Shown: positions 52,391 to 61,975, counted from the first letter of the stretch. The stretch: DNA of 64,000 nt from Bacillus sp. V2I10 (GCF_030817055.1 NZ_JAUSYV010000001.1:1078001-1142000); one strand, 5' to 3'. A program made the numbers and translations. The notes: generated by a model from the letters alone, not told the origin.

Positions 52391-53896
52391 TTATTGGCTG
52401 AATATTTTTCCCGATGAATCAACATAGACTGTTTGAACAATTGTTCGTTCAAATATGTCTCCATTTTGAGTTTTCCCTCTAATATCAACCGTTAAATTAT
52501 AGATTCCTTCCTGCTTTAACTCTAGTCCGATACCCGTTTTTTTTATTGATTTTATGAACGTTTTTGTCTGCTTCTTTGTTTTAGTTTGAAAGTGATCAAC
52601 TATCACGAAAGCTTCGACCTCTTTTTGAAGTTTTGCCTGGTTTATTTTAAAGGCAATGTTCTGATTTTGCTTATTGATTGGCAGTAGTGAAATAGCATCA
52701 TTGTCAGCTGAAAGAAAAGCGACGTTCAGGAAATAAGCTTCACCTGAAGAGTTTAATGCAGTTAAACTCCATTTACCTTTTTGAGGCTTTGGAATGACGA
52801 TTTGATGATGATAGGCTCCTTCGAAAATTCCATCTGCTTTTATCGTTTTAAACGAAGGATAATCTGTCTTTCCATCAGGGGAATCGAGAGCAAGCTTCGT
52901 TGAAGGCGAGCTGCTCATCCAATCAACGGTGATTTCACTGACAGATTCTTCAACATTGAATGACTCTTGCTGTGTGCCGGTAAATTCTCCGCCGCGATAA
53001 TAATAGGAAGCTCCGGCTGCATTGTTTTCTTCACTTATCATATGGATGCTTTCTGCAGCAGCTGTGCTTCTTAAATACGGTTCAAATAACAGAAAGGTTG
53101 AACTTCCTTTCTTAATAGAAGTATGATCCCAGCTGCCGGTTCTGATTTCAGTGCCATAAGATAATCTGGAAGACTGCACGGTTACAGCTCCATCATTGCT
53201 GCCGTAGGAGCTTAAATATAATCCGCCCCAATAAAGGGATGAACCAAAGCTTCCCCACTTGGTCCCGCCAAAAGTATAGATACGATTCTTTCTGGAATTT
53301 GCATGAGCATCCGTTTGTGCTCTGAAATTGCTCATGTAGCCGGTCTGAAGGGAATAAACAGCATCATTTTTGCTTCCTAATATTCCTGACAGCCATCCAG
53401 CCCAGCTGCTGTAAGCAAGGTCCGCAAGCTGCGATCCGGAATGCGGAGCCGATAGCGTAATCACGTTGCTTACATATTGATGCGCACCATAATGCACAAG
53501 CGCAGATTGAGCATCGATTCCTCCTTTGCTGTGAGTGACAAGCATCAGTTTCTGGCCGCCAAAATACTGATAGATTTCGCTTAATTTCTGTGCCAGCAGA
53601 GCGCCGTTATCCCACATGTTTTTCGCAGGATATAAATCAATAAAAGCTGTACGATATCCATTTGCATAAGCGGTGCTATACATATCATTTTGATTCCACC
53701 ACGCATTTGATGAGCTGTTCAAACCATGAATGAAGACGATAGGAGATTTTGGTAAACTGCTGCCGGGCGGAGTATCTCCTGTATACCATTGGCCCGGATT
53801 TCCGGGAGGATCCTGATCACCAAATGAGCCGGCAAATGTGCCTGCTGGAGCAAAAAGCATGAAAGCCGTAAGCAATATTATCAGTTTTCTGATCAT
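52391..53896 (-). CDS. Secreted triacylglycerol lipase/esterase with C-terminal beta domains
   Basis: A 501-aa exported alpha/beta hydrolase. Signal peptide (1-22, ending TFAG); oxyanion loop VFIHGLNSSSNAWW; nucleophile Ser in LVTHSKGGIDAQ; SAPHSGSQLADL, typical of bacterial lipases; and a DGAVTVQSSRL region followed by WDHTSI with the probable His. From about residue 310 two beta-sandwich-like regions may bind surfaces. ATG 53896 follows AAAGGAG. Confidence 0.88.
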   Translation of the reverse strand: MIRKLIILLTAFMLFAPAGTFAGSFGDQDPPGNPGQWYTGDTPPGSSLPKSPIVFIHGLNSSSNAWWNQNDMYSTAYANGYRTAFIDLYPAKNMWDNGALLAQKLSEIYQYFGGQKLMLVTHSKGGIDAQSALVHYGAHQYVSNVITLSAPHSGSQLADLAYSSWAGWLSGILGSKNDAVYSLQTGYMSNFRAQTDAHANSRKNRIYTFGGTKWGSFGSSLYWGGLYLSSYGSNDGAVTVQSSRLSYGTEIRTGSWDHTSIKKGSSTFLLFEPYLRSTAAAESIHMISEENNAAGASYYYRGGEFTGTQQESFNVEESVSEITVDWMSSSPSTKLALDSPDGKTDYPSFKTIKADGIFEGAYHHQIVIPKPQKGKWSLTALNSSGEAYFLNVAFLSADNDAISLLPINKQNQNIAFKINQAKLQKEVEAFVIVDHFQTKTKKQTKTFIKSIKKTGIGLELKQEGIYNLTVDIRGKTQNGDIFERTIVQTVYVDSSGKIFSQ

Positions 53897-53937
53897 ATAG
53901 GACTCCTTTACAATGTGATGAAAGCCTTTACAAATAT

Positions 53938-54120
53938 ATGGAGCGCTTATTTGAAAAAGAAGAAGGAACAATTGCCCATTTTGAATGCAGTGTCAATTGG
54001 CCTCCTGTCTACATAAAGCGAAATAAGGAACTCATCGAACAAAACGAAAAAATGATTTCTTTGCTGGAAAAAAACAGTGACAAAGAAAAAGCTGCAGGAG
54101 AACAGTGCTCCCGCAGCTTT
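53938..54120 (+). CDS. Uncertain small ORF
   Basis: From ATG 53938 the frame gives MERLFEKEEGTIAHFECSVN then YIKRNKELIEQNEKMISLLE, which looks like a real helical protein. It has no ribosome site, and the frame runs through a terminator into antisense of the next gene (formal stop 54190-54192). Probably a remnant or frameshifted gene; the interval marks only the protein-like part. Confidence 0.25.
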
Positions 54121-54126
54121 TTCTTT
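54083..54126 (-). terminator. TVP38 gene terminator
   Basis: AAAAAGCTGC..GGAG / CTCC..GCAGCTTTTT stem immediately after the stop. Confidence 0.85.
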
Positions 54127-54671
54127 TACTTTCTTTTGCTTACCCAGAGAATGACAAGAATGAGAATAGATCCAATTCCTGTCATGAGCTGAATGCGCCA
54201 GTCTGCTTTCAGGACTTGCTGCACGGCAAACCCTTCAATAAGAACAGCGGGAATTTTCCCAATCAGGCTTGCACTGAAAAAAACACCTGCGCTCACTTTG
54301 CTGTATGCTGCTGCAAGTGTAACAGCACCTGATGGAGCAAAGGGGAAAATCCTTAATGCAAGAATAAGAAAAAATGCATCTTTGCCTTTCGTTTTTGAAA
54401 GGTTTTGCAGCATGGCGTTTTTGGGCGCTTTCGTTTTTTTTAGGAATGAGAAACCTTTCCGGTATACATAAAAGCTGACCAGGAGTCCAAAGATTTCACC
54501 AGAAAAAGAGAGGAGCAGACCTTCTGCAAATCCAAAAAAAGAAAGGTTGGCAGCTGTAATAAAAACACTCGGCACAAATGCCAATAAACTAATGATTGTG
54601 TTAGCAGCGAGACTTATAATAAATGCCCACTGTCCGCTGATTTCCAGCCATTCTATCAATTGTTCTTTCAT
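54126..54671 (-). CDS. TVP38/TMEM64 (DedA-like) membrane protein
   Basis: A 181-aa integral membrane protein of the SNARE-associated/VTT group. Conserved core includes GEIFGLLVSFYVYRKG, then RIFPFAPSGAVTLAAAYSKV and LIGKIPAVLIEG. Members are thought to move lipids across membranes. ATG 54671 follows GGTGAAAG. Confidence 0.88.
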   Translation of the reverse strand: MKEQLIEWLEISGQWAFIISLAANTIISLLAFVPSVFITAANLSFFGFAEGLLLSFSGEIFGLLVSFYVYRKGFSFLKKTKAPKNAMLQNLSKTKGKDAFFLILALRIFPFAPSGAVTLAAAYSKVSAGVFFSASLIGKIPAVLIEGFAVQQVLKADWRIQLMTGIGSILILVILWVSKRK

Positions 54672-54771
54672 TCTTTCACCGCTGTCTTTTAGATATGTGT
54701 ACTAGCACCTATCTATAGTTTAAACTCCGCTGAGCTCACATACTAATAAATAATTCTAAGAATCACTATTG

Positions 54772-54966
54772 TTATTGCTCATTTCGGAGCGCAGACACTT
54801 TGAAATAAACAAACGGGCCTGCAAGAAGCAAAGGAATTGATCTGCACAGCATGATGGTTTGCACCTTAATGTCTGAAGATATAAATAAGGAAGTTAATCC
54901 ATAAAAAGCGGGGTTAAACCTTAGGCTGCCATGATGATAAATGACATCAATCTGCCAAGTATTTTA
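54772..54966 (-). pseudogene. Membrane-transporter C-terminal remnant
   Basis: A start-less minus-strand frame reads HHGSLRFNPAFYGLTSLFIS and TIMLCRSIPLLLAGPFVYFK before its stop. Looks like the last two helices of a transporter. No start codon or ribosome site. The rest of 54672-55112 holds only the merR promoter region. Confidence 0.35.
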
Positions 54967-55112
54967 TTTGTGAATTAGTGGAATAGTCAACTTTTTTTGT
55001 TAATTTTATAGACTGAGAATACCTCACTTCATAACCGTAACGTTTGACTGTACAGTTTAAAAAAAGGTATGATAGGAGTAATCTTTTTTTATTGGGGTGA
55101 TAAGATGGGGCA

Positions 55113-55526
55113 TTGTATCGAATTGGCGAAGTAGCAAAATTGGCAAACGTATCAAAGAGAACAATTGATTACTATACTCAAATTGGGCTGCTCCATGTAG
55201 ATAAGACGTCTAAGTCCAACTATCGCCTCTATTCTGAACAGGCACTTAACGACATTCAATTTATTGAGGAATGCAAGTTATTCAATATGTGTCTGCAGGA
55301 TATTAAAGAAAGACTTGAACTTAAGAGAAGTCAAACCAATGAAGAAGATAAGCTAATCAAACAGGCCGAAATACTGGCTAATCATATGAAACAGCTCGAA
55401 CATGAAATAAAAGAGCTGAAACCAATTTTTGATAAAATGAATGGGGAAAACCAGGAAATCATTGCAAGCCGCATCTCTCCGCAGAGCATGGCGCTTATGC
55501 AATCATTAATGATTCTGCTTCATTGA
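55113..55526 (+). CDS. MerR-family regulator
   Basis: A 137-aa regulator. N-terminal HTH RIGEVAKLANVSKRTIDYYT and wing IGLLHVDKTSKSNYRLYS, then a long dimerisation helix and a divergent effector tail lacking MerR metal cysteines. The frame can start at TTG 55113, but GGGGTGATAAG fits ATG 55105, which is one base out of frame. A single-base deletion in the GGGG run would explain this. Adjacent to, and probably controlling, the CNNM transporter gene. Confidence 0.82.
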   Translation: MYRIGEVAKLANVSKRTIDYYTQIGLLHVDKTSKSNYRLYSEQALNDIQFIEECKLFNMCLQDIKERLELKRSQTNEEDKLIKQAEILANHMKQLEHEIKELKPIFDKMNGENQEIIASRISPQSMALMQSLMILLH

Positions 55527-55610
55527 TTTTATAGTTTACGGATATTTTAAACTGATAACTTACTATTTTAGGAGGTGACTCCTTATTCTCTATTAGGGAA
55601 TAAGGGTGTT

Positions 55611-56945
55611 TTGGACATAGTTAACTTGTTATTCGTGGCGATTTTAATTGCTTTAACAGCTTTTTTCGTTGCATCAGAATTTGCGATTGTCAAAATCCGC
55701 AGTTCACGATTGGATCAATTGATTGCAGAAGGTAAAAAAGGGGCAGTGGCTGCAAAAAAAGTAACAACTCATTTAGATGAATATTTATCAGCGTGTCAGC
55801 TCGGAATAACGGTAACAGCCTTAGGTCTTGGGTGGTTGGGGGAGCCAACAGTAGAAAGTCTTCTCAGACCGGTATTCGATAACTTTGAAATTAACGAATC
55901 GCTTTCCCATATTTTAACTTTCGGAATTGCATTCGCATCTGTTACGTTCTTGCACGTTGTCATTGGAGAGCTTGCTCCTAAAACAGTAGCGATCCAAAAA
56001 GCAGAGGCTGTGACACTTTTATTTGCAGCTCCATTGATCTGGTTTTACCGTATTATGTTCCCATTCATTTGGGTATTAAATGGCTCTGCCCGCGTAGTAA
56101 CAGGTATTTTCGGACTTAAGCCTGCATCTGAGCATGAGATTGCTCATACTGAGGAAGAGCTTCGGATTATTCTTTCAGAAAGTTATGAGAGCGGAGAAAT
56201 CAACCAATCTGAATTAAAATATATGAACAAAATTTTCGAATTTGATGATCGTGTAGCAAAAGAAATTATGGTGCCTCGAACTGAAATTGTAGCTGCTTCA
56301 GTAGAGAAATCGTTTCAGGACAACCTTGAGACAATGAGTATGGAAAAATATACTCGCTATCCGGTTGTAAACGGAGACAAAGATCACGTCCTTGGTATGA
56401 TCAATCTCAAGGAGATCTTCACTGACATTTTTTCATTATCCGAAGAAGAACGAAAAAAGAGCACGATTGATAAGTATATCCGCCCTGTTATTCAAGTAAT
56501 CGAATCGATTCCAATTCATGATTTATTAATAAAGATGCAAAAAGAACGCGTTCATATGGCGATCCTCGTGGATGAATATGGCGGAACAGCCGGACTTGTA
56601 ACAGTCGAAGATATTATCGAGGAAATTGTTGGAGAGATCCGTGACGAATTTGACCAAGATGAGGTTCCTGAGGTTCAGAAAAAAGGCGAAGGCCATTACT
56701 TGCTTGACGGAAAGGTTCTTATCTATGAAGTGAATAATCTGCTTGGTCTAGATATCGATGATACGGATGTAGACACAATCGGCGGATGGATGCTGACAGA
56801 AAATATTGACATCCAGCAAGGCGAAAGCATCATTTTAGATGGCTATGAGTTTTTTGCAAAAGAAATGGAAGGCCACTTGATCCGAGTAATTGAAATCTTT
56901 AAGCTTGAAAAAGCTGAAGAAGAGCTTGTTGCTGAAGAAAATTAA
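55611..56945 (+). CDS. CNNM/CBS-domain hemolysin-family transporter (YugS-like)
   Basis: A 444-aa membrane protein. The CNNM transmembrane domain is at ~1-190 (FFVASEFAIVKIRSSRL, LGLGWLGEP, HVVIGELAPKTVAIQ). Two CBS domains follow at ~210-340 (MVPRTEIVAA, AILVDEYGGTAGLVT), then a CorC/HlyC domain (DTDVDTIGGWM). Relatives move Mg2+ or Co2+, often outward. The frame opens at GTG 55575, but that lies within the AGGAGGTGA site. The conserved N-terminus fits TTG 55611 (LDIVNLLFVA), so I use that. Confidence 0.9.
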   Translation: MDIVNLLFVAILIALTAFFVASEFAIVKIRSSRLDQLIAEGKKGAVAAKKVTTHLDEYLSACQLGITVTALGLGWLGEPTVESLLRPVFDNFEINESLSHILTFGIAFASVTFLHVVIGELAPKTVAIQKAEAVTLLFAAPLIWFYRIMFPFIWVLNGSARVVTGIFGLKPASEHEIAHTEEELRIILSESYESGEINQSELKYMNKIFEFDDRVAKEIMVPRTEIVAASVEKSFQDNLETMSMEKYTRYPVVNGDKDHVLGMINLKEIFTDIFSLSEEERKKSTIDKYIRPVIQVIESIPIHDLLIKMQKERVHMAILVDEYGGTAGLVTVEDIIEEIVGEIRDEFDQDEVPEVQKKGEGHYLLDGKVLIYEVNNLLGLDIDDTDVDTIGGWMLTENIDIQQGESIILDGYEFFAKEMEGHLIRVIEIFKLEKAEEELVAEEN

Positions 56946-56957
56946 TCTGTGTTTATT

Positions 56958-56992
56958 ATGAAAGCTATGCTTAGTGCATAGCTTTTTCTTTA
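56958..56992 (+). terminator. CNNM gene terminator
   Basis: AAGCTATGC / GCATAGCTT with a short loop and T-rich tail. Confidence 0.85.
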
Positions 56993-57124
56993 AATTCAGG
57001 AAAATATTACCAATATGCTTCATTCAGCTCTGAAAGGGTTAAGCTTCATCAAATCTTAATTTGACACTCTTTCATTCTCATAGTACGTTTGAAACAGGCA
57101 TAATGAAGCAGAGGAGGATGTAAC

Positions 57125-58279
57125 CTGTATAAGTCAAAGGTTCATTTTTGGACGATTGAAATTTTGCTGCTGCTGTTAATTTTTTACGTAAGTACGAAGG
57201 TTTCGTTTTTATTTCAGCCGCTGATTGTTTTTGCATCTACGCTGTTCTTCCCGATTTTGATTGCCGGTATCCTGTTTTTTATTTTCAGCCCTGTGGTTAA
57301 GCTGTTAGAAAAAAACAAAGTGCCAAGAACACTTGCAATCCTTATCTTGTATCTCATCTTTATCGGATTGATCTTGCTGCTTTTATCCACAGTCGGACCG
57401 GTTGTTTCTCAGCAGATCACAGACTTGTTTAAAAATTTCCCGAGATACATAACTGAAATCAGGCAGTTCATCATGAACCTGTCTGAGTCCCGCTGGTTTA
57501 CATGGGTGATGACACAGGAATATGTTTCAATTGAGGAAACGATCGATAAAATGGAAAAATCATTGGGCAATCTGACGACATCGCTGCCGGAAAGCATTAC
57601 ATCATCTGTAACAAAGGTTCTGGGTTTTGTTACAAATATTACTCTTATCGTCATCACGGTTCCATTCATTTTATTCTACATGCTGAAAGACGGGCATAAG
57701 TTTCCCGTCACAGCAGTCAAAATTCTGCCTGCAGCGTATAGACGTGAAGGCATTAAAATTTTTGAAGACCTTTATAAGACGCTTGCCGCTTATATACAGG
57801 GCCAGCTGCTTGTTTCTCTCTTTGTCGGGACAGGCTGCTTTATCGGATATACGCTGATTGGACTTGACTATGCGCTCATACTCGGGATTGTTGTAGCTGT
57901 TGCAAACATCATCCCTTATTTAGGACCATTTATCGGCGCTGCACCTGCAGTGGTGATTGCTCTCCTCGATTCACCGACTAAAGCTTTGCTCGCTGCAGTT
58001 GTTGTAACCGTTGTTCAGCAAATTGACGGAAATATTCTTTCACCATTAATTATCGGCAAGAGATTAAACACACACCCACTCACCATCATTCTCCTGCTGA
58101 TTGGCGCAGGCAGCTTTGGCGGTATTTTAGGAATGATTTTAGCTGTGCCGACATATGCGGTACTAAAAGCTGTTCTTTTACACGTCATCAGGCTGGTGAA
58201 ATTAAGAAACAGGTATAAGCAGGAGACAGAGAACCGAAAAAATAAAAGAGATGAAAACGATAGAAAGCCGCTGGTGTAA
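57125..58279 (+). CDS. yueF: AI-2E family transporter (YueF-like), apparent CTG start
   Basis: A 384-aa polytopic membrane protein of the AI-2E/PerM family. Features are FFPILIAGILFFIFSPVVKL, the long amphipathic middle part and the late VANIIPYLGPFIGAAPAV and QQIDGNILSPLIIGKRL motifs. The first ordinary start in frame is TTG 57164, inside the first helix and without an SD. CTG 57125 lies 7 nt after an ideal GAGGAGG and gives the expected N-terminus (LYKSKVHFWTIEIL). Substrate unknown; some members export AI-2 or act as Na+/H+ antiporters. Confidence 0.85.
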   Translation: MYKSKVHFWTIEILLLLLIFYVSTKVSFLFQPLIVFASTLFFPILIAGILFFIFSPVVKLLEKNKVPRTLAILILYLIFIGLILLLLSTVGPVVSQQITDLFKNFPRYITEIRQFIMNLSESRWFTWVMTQEYVSIEETIDKMEKSLGNLTTSLPESITSSVTKVLGFVTNITLIVITVPFILFYMLKDGHKFPVTAVKILPAAYRREGIKIFEDLYKTLAAYIQGQLLVSLFVGTGCFIGYTLIGLDYALILGIVVAVANIIPYLGPFIGAAPAVVIALLDSPTKALLAAVVVTVVQQIDGNILSPLIIGKRLNTHPLTIILLLIGAGSFGGILGMILAVPTYAVLKAVLLHVIRLVKLRNRYKQETENRKNKRDENDRKPLV

Positions 58280-58297
58280 CTGGCGGCTTTTCTATTG
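58260..58297 (+). terminator. AI-2E gene terminator
   Basis: AAAGCCGC / GCGGCTTT overlapping the stop codon, T-rich tail. Confidence 0.8.
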
Positions 58298-58451
58298 TTC
58301 ATTTGATAACGTACTATTATGCTGCCAATCTGTACAAGCTCCATCAATACCCCAGCTGTGATTGTCCTGCTGGGAAAATTTCATTTACATTATTATTCAT
58401 TCTAATTTAACGTAGAGGCATTATTATTTTACAGGGCCTTTTTTATAAGAA

Positions 58452-58479
58452 ACCCAAAAGCCCTTTTCGGCATAGTCTA
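58452..58479 (+). promoter_or_regulatory. Candidate sigma-K promoter
   Basis: -10 CATAGTCTA (58471) matches CATAnnnTA exactly. An AC dinucleotide lies 17 nt upstream. Positioned about 25 nt before the gerPA-like start codon, consistent with mother-cell expression. Confidence 0.5.
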
Positions 58480-58503
58480 ATAAAAAATAAAGGAGGAGTT
58501 TCT

Positions 58504-58719
58504 ATGCCGGCTTTTGTTGGTCCCATTTTAATTGAATCAAGCAGCGGTGCTATTAGTGCAGGGGATGCCTTTGCCCTCTCGCCAAAAAGCACAAGTAAAT
58601 TCTCTGTTGGTTCGGGTGCACTCAATACAGGAGACTTCATGGTGATTACAGATGATAAAAACATCACAAATTTTTATGACTTTGACATTATCGATCAGCC
58701 AACTTTTTTCAATGGCTAA
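58504..58719 (+). CDS. GerPA/GerPF family spore germination protein
   Basis: A 71-aa protein of the gerPA/gerPF family. Typical opening PAFVGPILIESSSGAISAGD, then LSPKSTSKFSVGSGALNTGD. These proteins are made in the mother cell and affect passage of germinants through the coat. AAAGGAGGAG precedes the ATG. It stands alone here rather than in a gerPABCDEF operon. Confidence 0.9.
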   Translation: MPAFVGPILIESSSGAISAGDAFALSPKSTSKFSVGSGALNTGDFMVITDDKNITNFYDFDIIDQPTFFNG

Positions 58720-58725
58720 ACGAAT

Positions 58726-58764
58726 GACCCTTTCTTATCCTGAGAGAGGGTTTTCTTTTTGCTT
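58726..58764 (+). terminator. gerP-like gene terminator
   Basis: ACCCT..TTCT / AGAG..AGGGT imperfect stem with T-rich tail. Confidence 0.55.
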
Positions 58765-58813
58765 GAAAAAGGGTATTAAAACCTATGAATTCAATGAATG
58801 AAGAGGTGTAGGG

Positions 58814-59789
58814 ATGACAACGATCAAAGAGATTGCAAAGCTTTCCAAGGTGTCTGCTGCAGCAGCATATGAAGTGCTCCATGAAAATGCTGAATCAACG
58901 GCCTCTGAAGAAATGAAATCGAGAATTTTTCAGACTGCAGAAACATTAAACTACCGATTAACAGAGAAGCAAATGTCTTCGTCCAGTAACAAAAGCATCC
59001 ATATTGCACTTGCCATTTTAGATGCTGAGGGCGGAGAGCTGGAAAATCCTTTTTATATCGCACTAAGGAAGCATGTTGAGCAGGAATGCCTCCTAAATAA
59101 CGTCCATATTAAAGAGACAATCCGCTATGAAAATATCGATTCGACTAATAAGATGGAAGTTTTGGATGGAATCATTGTCATAGGCGGTTTACAGGAAGAC
59201 GATATGGAAAAGCTGAAAAAGGTTTCAAAGAACATCGTGCTCGTTACAGATTGGGCTGCAAATTCCACTGCAGATATCGTAAGTATAGACCTTGCTCAAA
59301 TGACAGAGCTCGTTATTTCGCATCTAAAAGAAATGGGACATGAACGAATTGGATACATAGGCGCTTTTAATTGGGGGCAGACAATAAAAGAGCAGCTGGA
59401 AAAAGCGAATCTTTTGTCAGAAGAGCATATTTACCTGACAGAACCGTACGGAACGGAAGGATACAGGATTCTAAAGGAAGCTGCTTCAAACAGCCAGCTT
59501 GCTGATGCCTATATCATTCAAAGCAGTGTCATGTCCCTTGCCGCTATCATGGCATTGCTAGGAAAATATGAATATACCAGAGGATGTCTCAATTGTCAGT
59601 TTTTATGATGTGCCTGAAACTCATTACTTTGCCCCTTCCTTGACTGCCATTCATGTATCATCAGCTGAGATAGCAAAGATCGCAGTGAAGCTAATACATG
59701 AGCAAGTAATGGAGCATAGAGATACGCCTCTTAAAGTGCTGGTTCCATCCAGACTGAAAATGAGAGATTCAACATCAACAAAACAATAG
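58814..59789 (+). pseudogene. LacI-family regulator, frameshifted
   Basis: Frame 1 (58814 to 59608) gives the HTH and most of the periplasmic-binding-like domain. Near 59560-59570 the family sequence moves to the next frame (NIPEDVSIVSFYDVPETHYF, then SLTAIHVSSAEIAKIAVKLI) and ends at 59787-59789. The recognition helix is abnormal: SAAAAYEVLHE instead of the usual SxxTVSRVLN. The gene thus looks decayed or repurposed as well as frameshifted. GAGGTG precedes the ATG. A homopolymer error in GGAAAAT would cure only the frameshift. Confidence 0.75.
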
Positions 59790-59920
59790 GAAACATGGCT
59801 GAAGAGAGAAGTTCTTTTTTCAGTTTTTTTAATGTCTAAATACACGAAAAAGGAATTCTTGATAGAAAGTTAAAACTATTCTATCATTAAGACAACTATT
59901 CTCATAAAAGGAGAAACCAA

Positions 59921-61975
59921 ATGCAATCTTATATAGAAAAGCGGGATGGTATCTTTCCATCTGTTTGTTCATTGGATTGTCCTGATCAATGCGGTCTTCT
60001 TGTCCATAAGAAAGACGGCAAAATCATAAAAGTGGAAGGAGATCCGGATCATCCCGTTACTAAAGGCAGCATTTGCAATAAAGTGCGGCACATGGCTGAA
60101 CGTATCTATGATGAGAAGAGGCTCCAATACCCTTTAAAAAGGACAGGGAAAAAGGGCTCAAAACAATTTGAGCGGATCAGCTGGAACGAAGCCTTTGAAA
60201 TTATTACTGCTAAATGGAAAACACTAATTAAAACGGATGGGCCGGAAAGCATTCTTCCATACAGTTTCTATGGAAATATGGGCAATTTGAATGCTGAGGG
60301 AATGGATCGCCGTTTCTTTCATAAGCTCGGCGCAAGCAGACTTGACCAGACAATTTGCCAAATTGCAGGTTCAACTGGTTACAAGTATACAATGGGTGGA
60401 AGCTTTGGGATCGATCCTGAGGATACTGTACATACTAAACTGTTTATTATGTGGGGCATTAATGCGGTCAGCACAAATATGCATCAAGTCGCACTTGCTC
60501 AAAAGGCGCGTAAAAATGGGGCCAAAATTATCGTCATTGATGTTCACAAAAATCAGACCGGAAGACTTGCAGACTGGTTTATTCCGATACTTCCGGGAAC
60601 GGACGGTGCCCTCGCTCTTGGAATCATGCATATCTTGTTTCAGGAGAACTTAGCGGACAGCGATTTCCTTGAAAACTACACAGTTGGACACGAAGAACTG
60701 AGAAATCATGTAGTTCAATATGATCCTCATACAGTTTCAGAAATAACAGGAGTTCCAGCAGATGACCTATTAAAACTGGCAAGAATGTACGGCCAAACAT
60801 CACCATCCTGTATTCGAATCGGCAATGGCCTGCAGCATCATGATAATGGCGGCATGTGCATTCGGACCATTGCCTGTCTTCCGGCTCTGACTGGCCAGTG
60901 GCTGAATAAAGGAGGAGGCGCTATTAAGGGCAATTCAGGGTATTTGGCATTTAATACAGATGCTCTGCAGCGTCCTGACCTCATCCAGAATAAACAGACC
61001 AGAATCATCAATATGAACTTAATTGGTGAAGAGCTTTTAAATGCCGATCCAGCGATAAAGTCCATGTTTGTATACGGAAGCAATCCCGCAGTCGTCGCTC
61101 CAGAGGCAAACAAAGTGAAAAGGGGATTAGAGCGGGATGATTTATTTCTAGTGGTCCATGATTTGTTTTTAACCGAAACTGCAGCCTATGCTGATATCGT
61201 CCTCCCTGCAGCATCAGCCTTTGAGAATACAGATATTTATACGTCATACTGGCATCATTATCTTCACTTGCAGGAGCCGGTTGTTGAAGCATATGGCGAG
61301 TCAAAATCAAACGTCGAAGTGTTTAGGCTTTTAGCAGAAGGCATGGGATTTTCAGAACAGGCATTTAAAGATTCAGAGGAAGAGATGATTAATCAGGCGC
61401 TGAACAATCCTCAAAATCCGTATTTGGATAAAATCACTTTTCAGGATTTGAAGAAGAAAAAATATGTGAAAGCAAATGTAAAACCGCTATTTCCGGGAAG
61501 ACTTAACACGCCAAGCGGGAAAATAGAGCTTTACTCACGTGCCATGGAGAAAGCAGGATATCCGCCTTTGCCGACATTTTCACCGCTCGTCAAAGAAAGC
61601 GATTTGCCTTTCCTGTTTGTCCCAGGTCCAAATCATAACTTTTTAAACTCCACGTTTTCAAACAATGAAAAACATTTATCCCTTGAAAAAGCTCCTAAAC
61701 TGCATATGAATGGTAAGGATGCCAGACTGCTTCGTTTGGAAAATGGAGATATGGCTGTCATTTGGAACGCTCGGGGTGAATGTGAGCTGACAGTTTCAGT
61801 TGGAGAGAACGTATTGCCTGGTGTAGTCGTCAGCCAAGGATTATGGTCAGATGAACCCGGAAAAAAACAGCTTGTAAACTCGCTTACGCCAGACAGGCTG
61901 TCAGATATGGGCGGGGGCGCAACCTTTTTTTCAGGAAGAGTTGGCGTTAGAAAAAAAGAAAGATCTCATTCCTGA
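59921..61975 (+). CDS. Molybdopterin oxidoreductase (formate dehydrogenase-like, YoaE type)
   Basis: A 684-aa member of the DMSO-reductase superfamily. N-terminal [4Fe-4S] ligands C16, C20 and C24 (CSLDCPDQCG) and C52 (GSICNK). Mo-bis-MGD domains follow with GNMGNLNAEGMDRRF, IVIDVHKNQTGRLADWFIPI and FVPGPNHNFLNSTFSNNEKH. No Tat signal, so cytosolic. AAAAGGAG precedes the ATG. Substrate unknown. Its 3' end overlaps the convergent hydroxylase gene by 10 nt. Confidence 0.92.
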   Translation: MQSYIEKRDGIFPSVCSLDCPDQCGLLVHKKDGKIIKVEGDPDHPVTKGSICNKVRHMAERIYDEKRLQYPLKRTGKKGSKQFERISWNEAFEIITAKWKTLIKTDGPESILPYSFYGNMGNLNAEGMDRRFFHKLGASRLDQTICQIAGSTGYKYTMGGSFGIDPEDTVHTKLFIMWGINAVSTNMHQVALAQKARKNGAKIIVIDVHKNQTGRLADWFIPILPGTDGALALGIMHILFQENLADSDFLENYTVGHEELRNHVVQYDPHTVSEITGVPADDLLKLARMYGQTSPSCIRIGNGLQHHDNGGMCIRTIACLPALTGQWLNKGGGAIKGNSGYLAFNTDALQRPDLIQNKQTRIINMNLIGEELLNADPAIKSMFVYGSNPAVVAPEANKVKRGLERDDLFLVVHDLFLTETAAYADIVLPAASAFENTDIYTSYWHHYLHLQEPVVEAYGESKSNVEVFRLLAEGMGFSEQAFKDSEEEMINQALNNPQNPYLDKITFQDLKKKKYVKANVKPLFPGRLNTPSGKIELYSRAMEKAGYPPLPTFSPLVKESDLPFLFVPGPNHNFLNSTFSNNEKHLSLEKAPKLHMNGKDARLLRLENGDMAVIWNARGECELTVSVGENVLPGVVVSQGLWSDEPGKKQLVNSLTPDRLSDMGGGATFFSGRVGVRKKERSHS

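Noticed and set aside
60291..60653. 120-aa ORF inside the molybdoenzyme gene
   Set aside because: Same-strand, out-of-frame shadow of a clearly coding frame.
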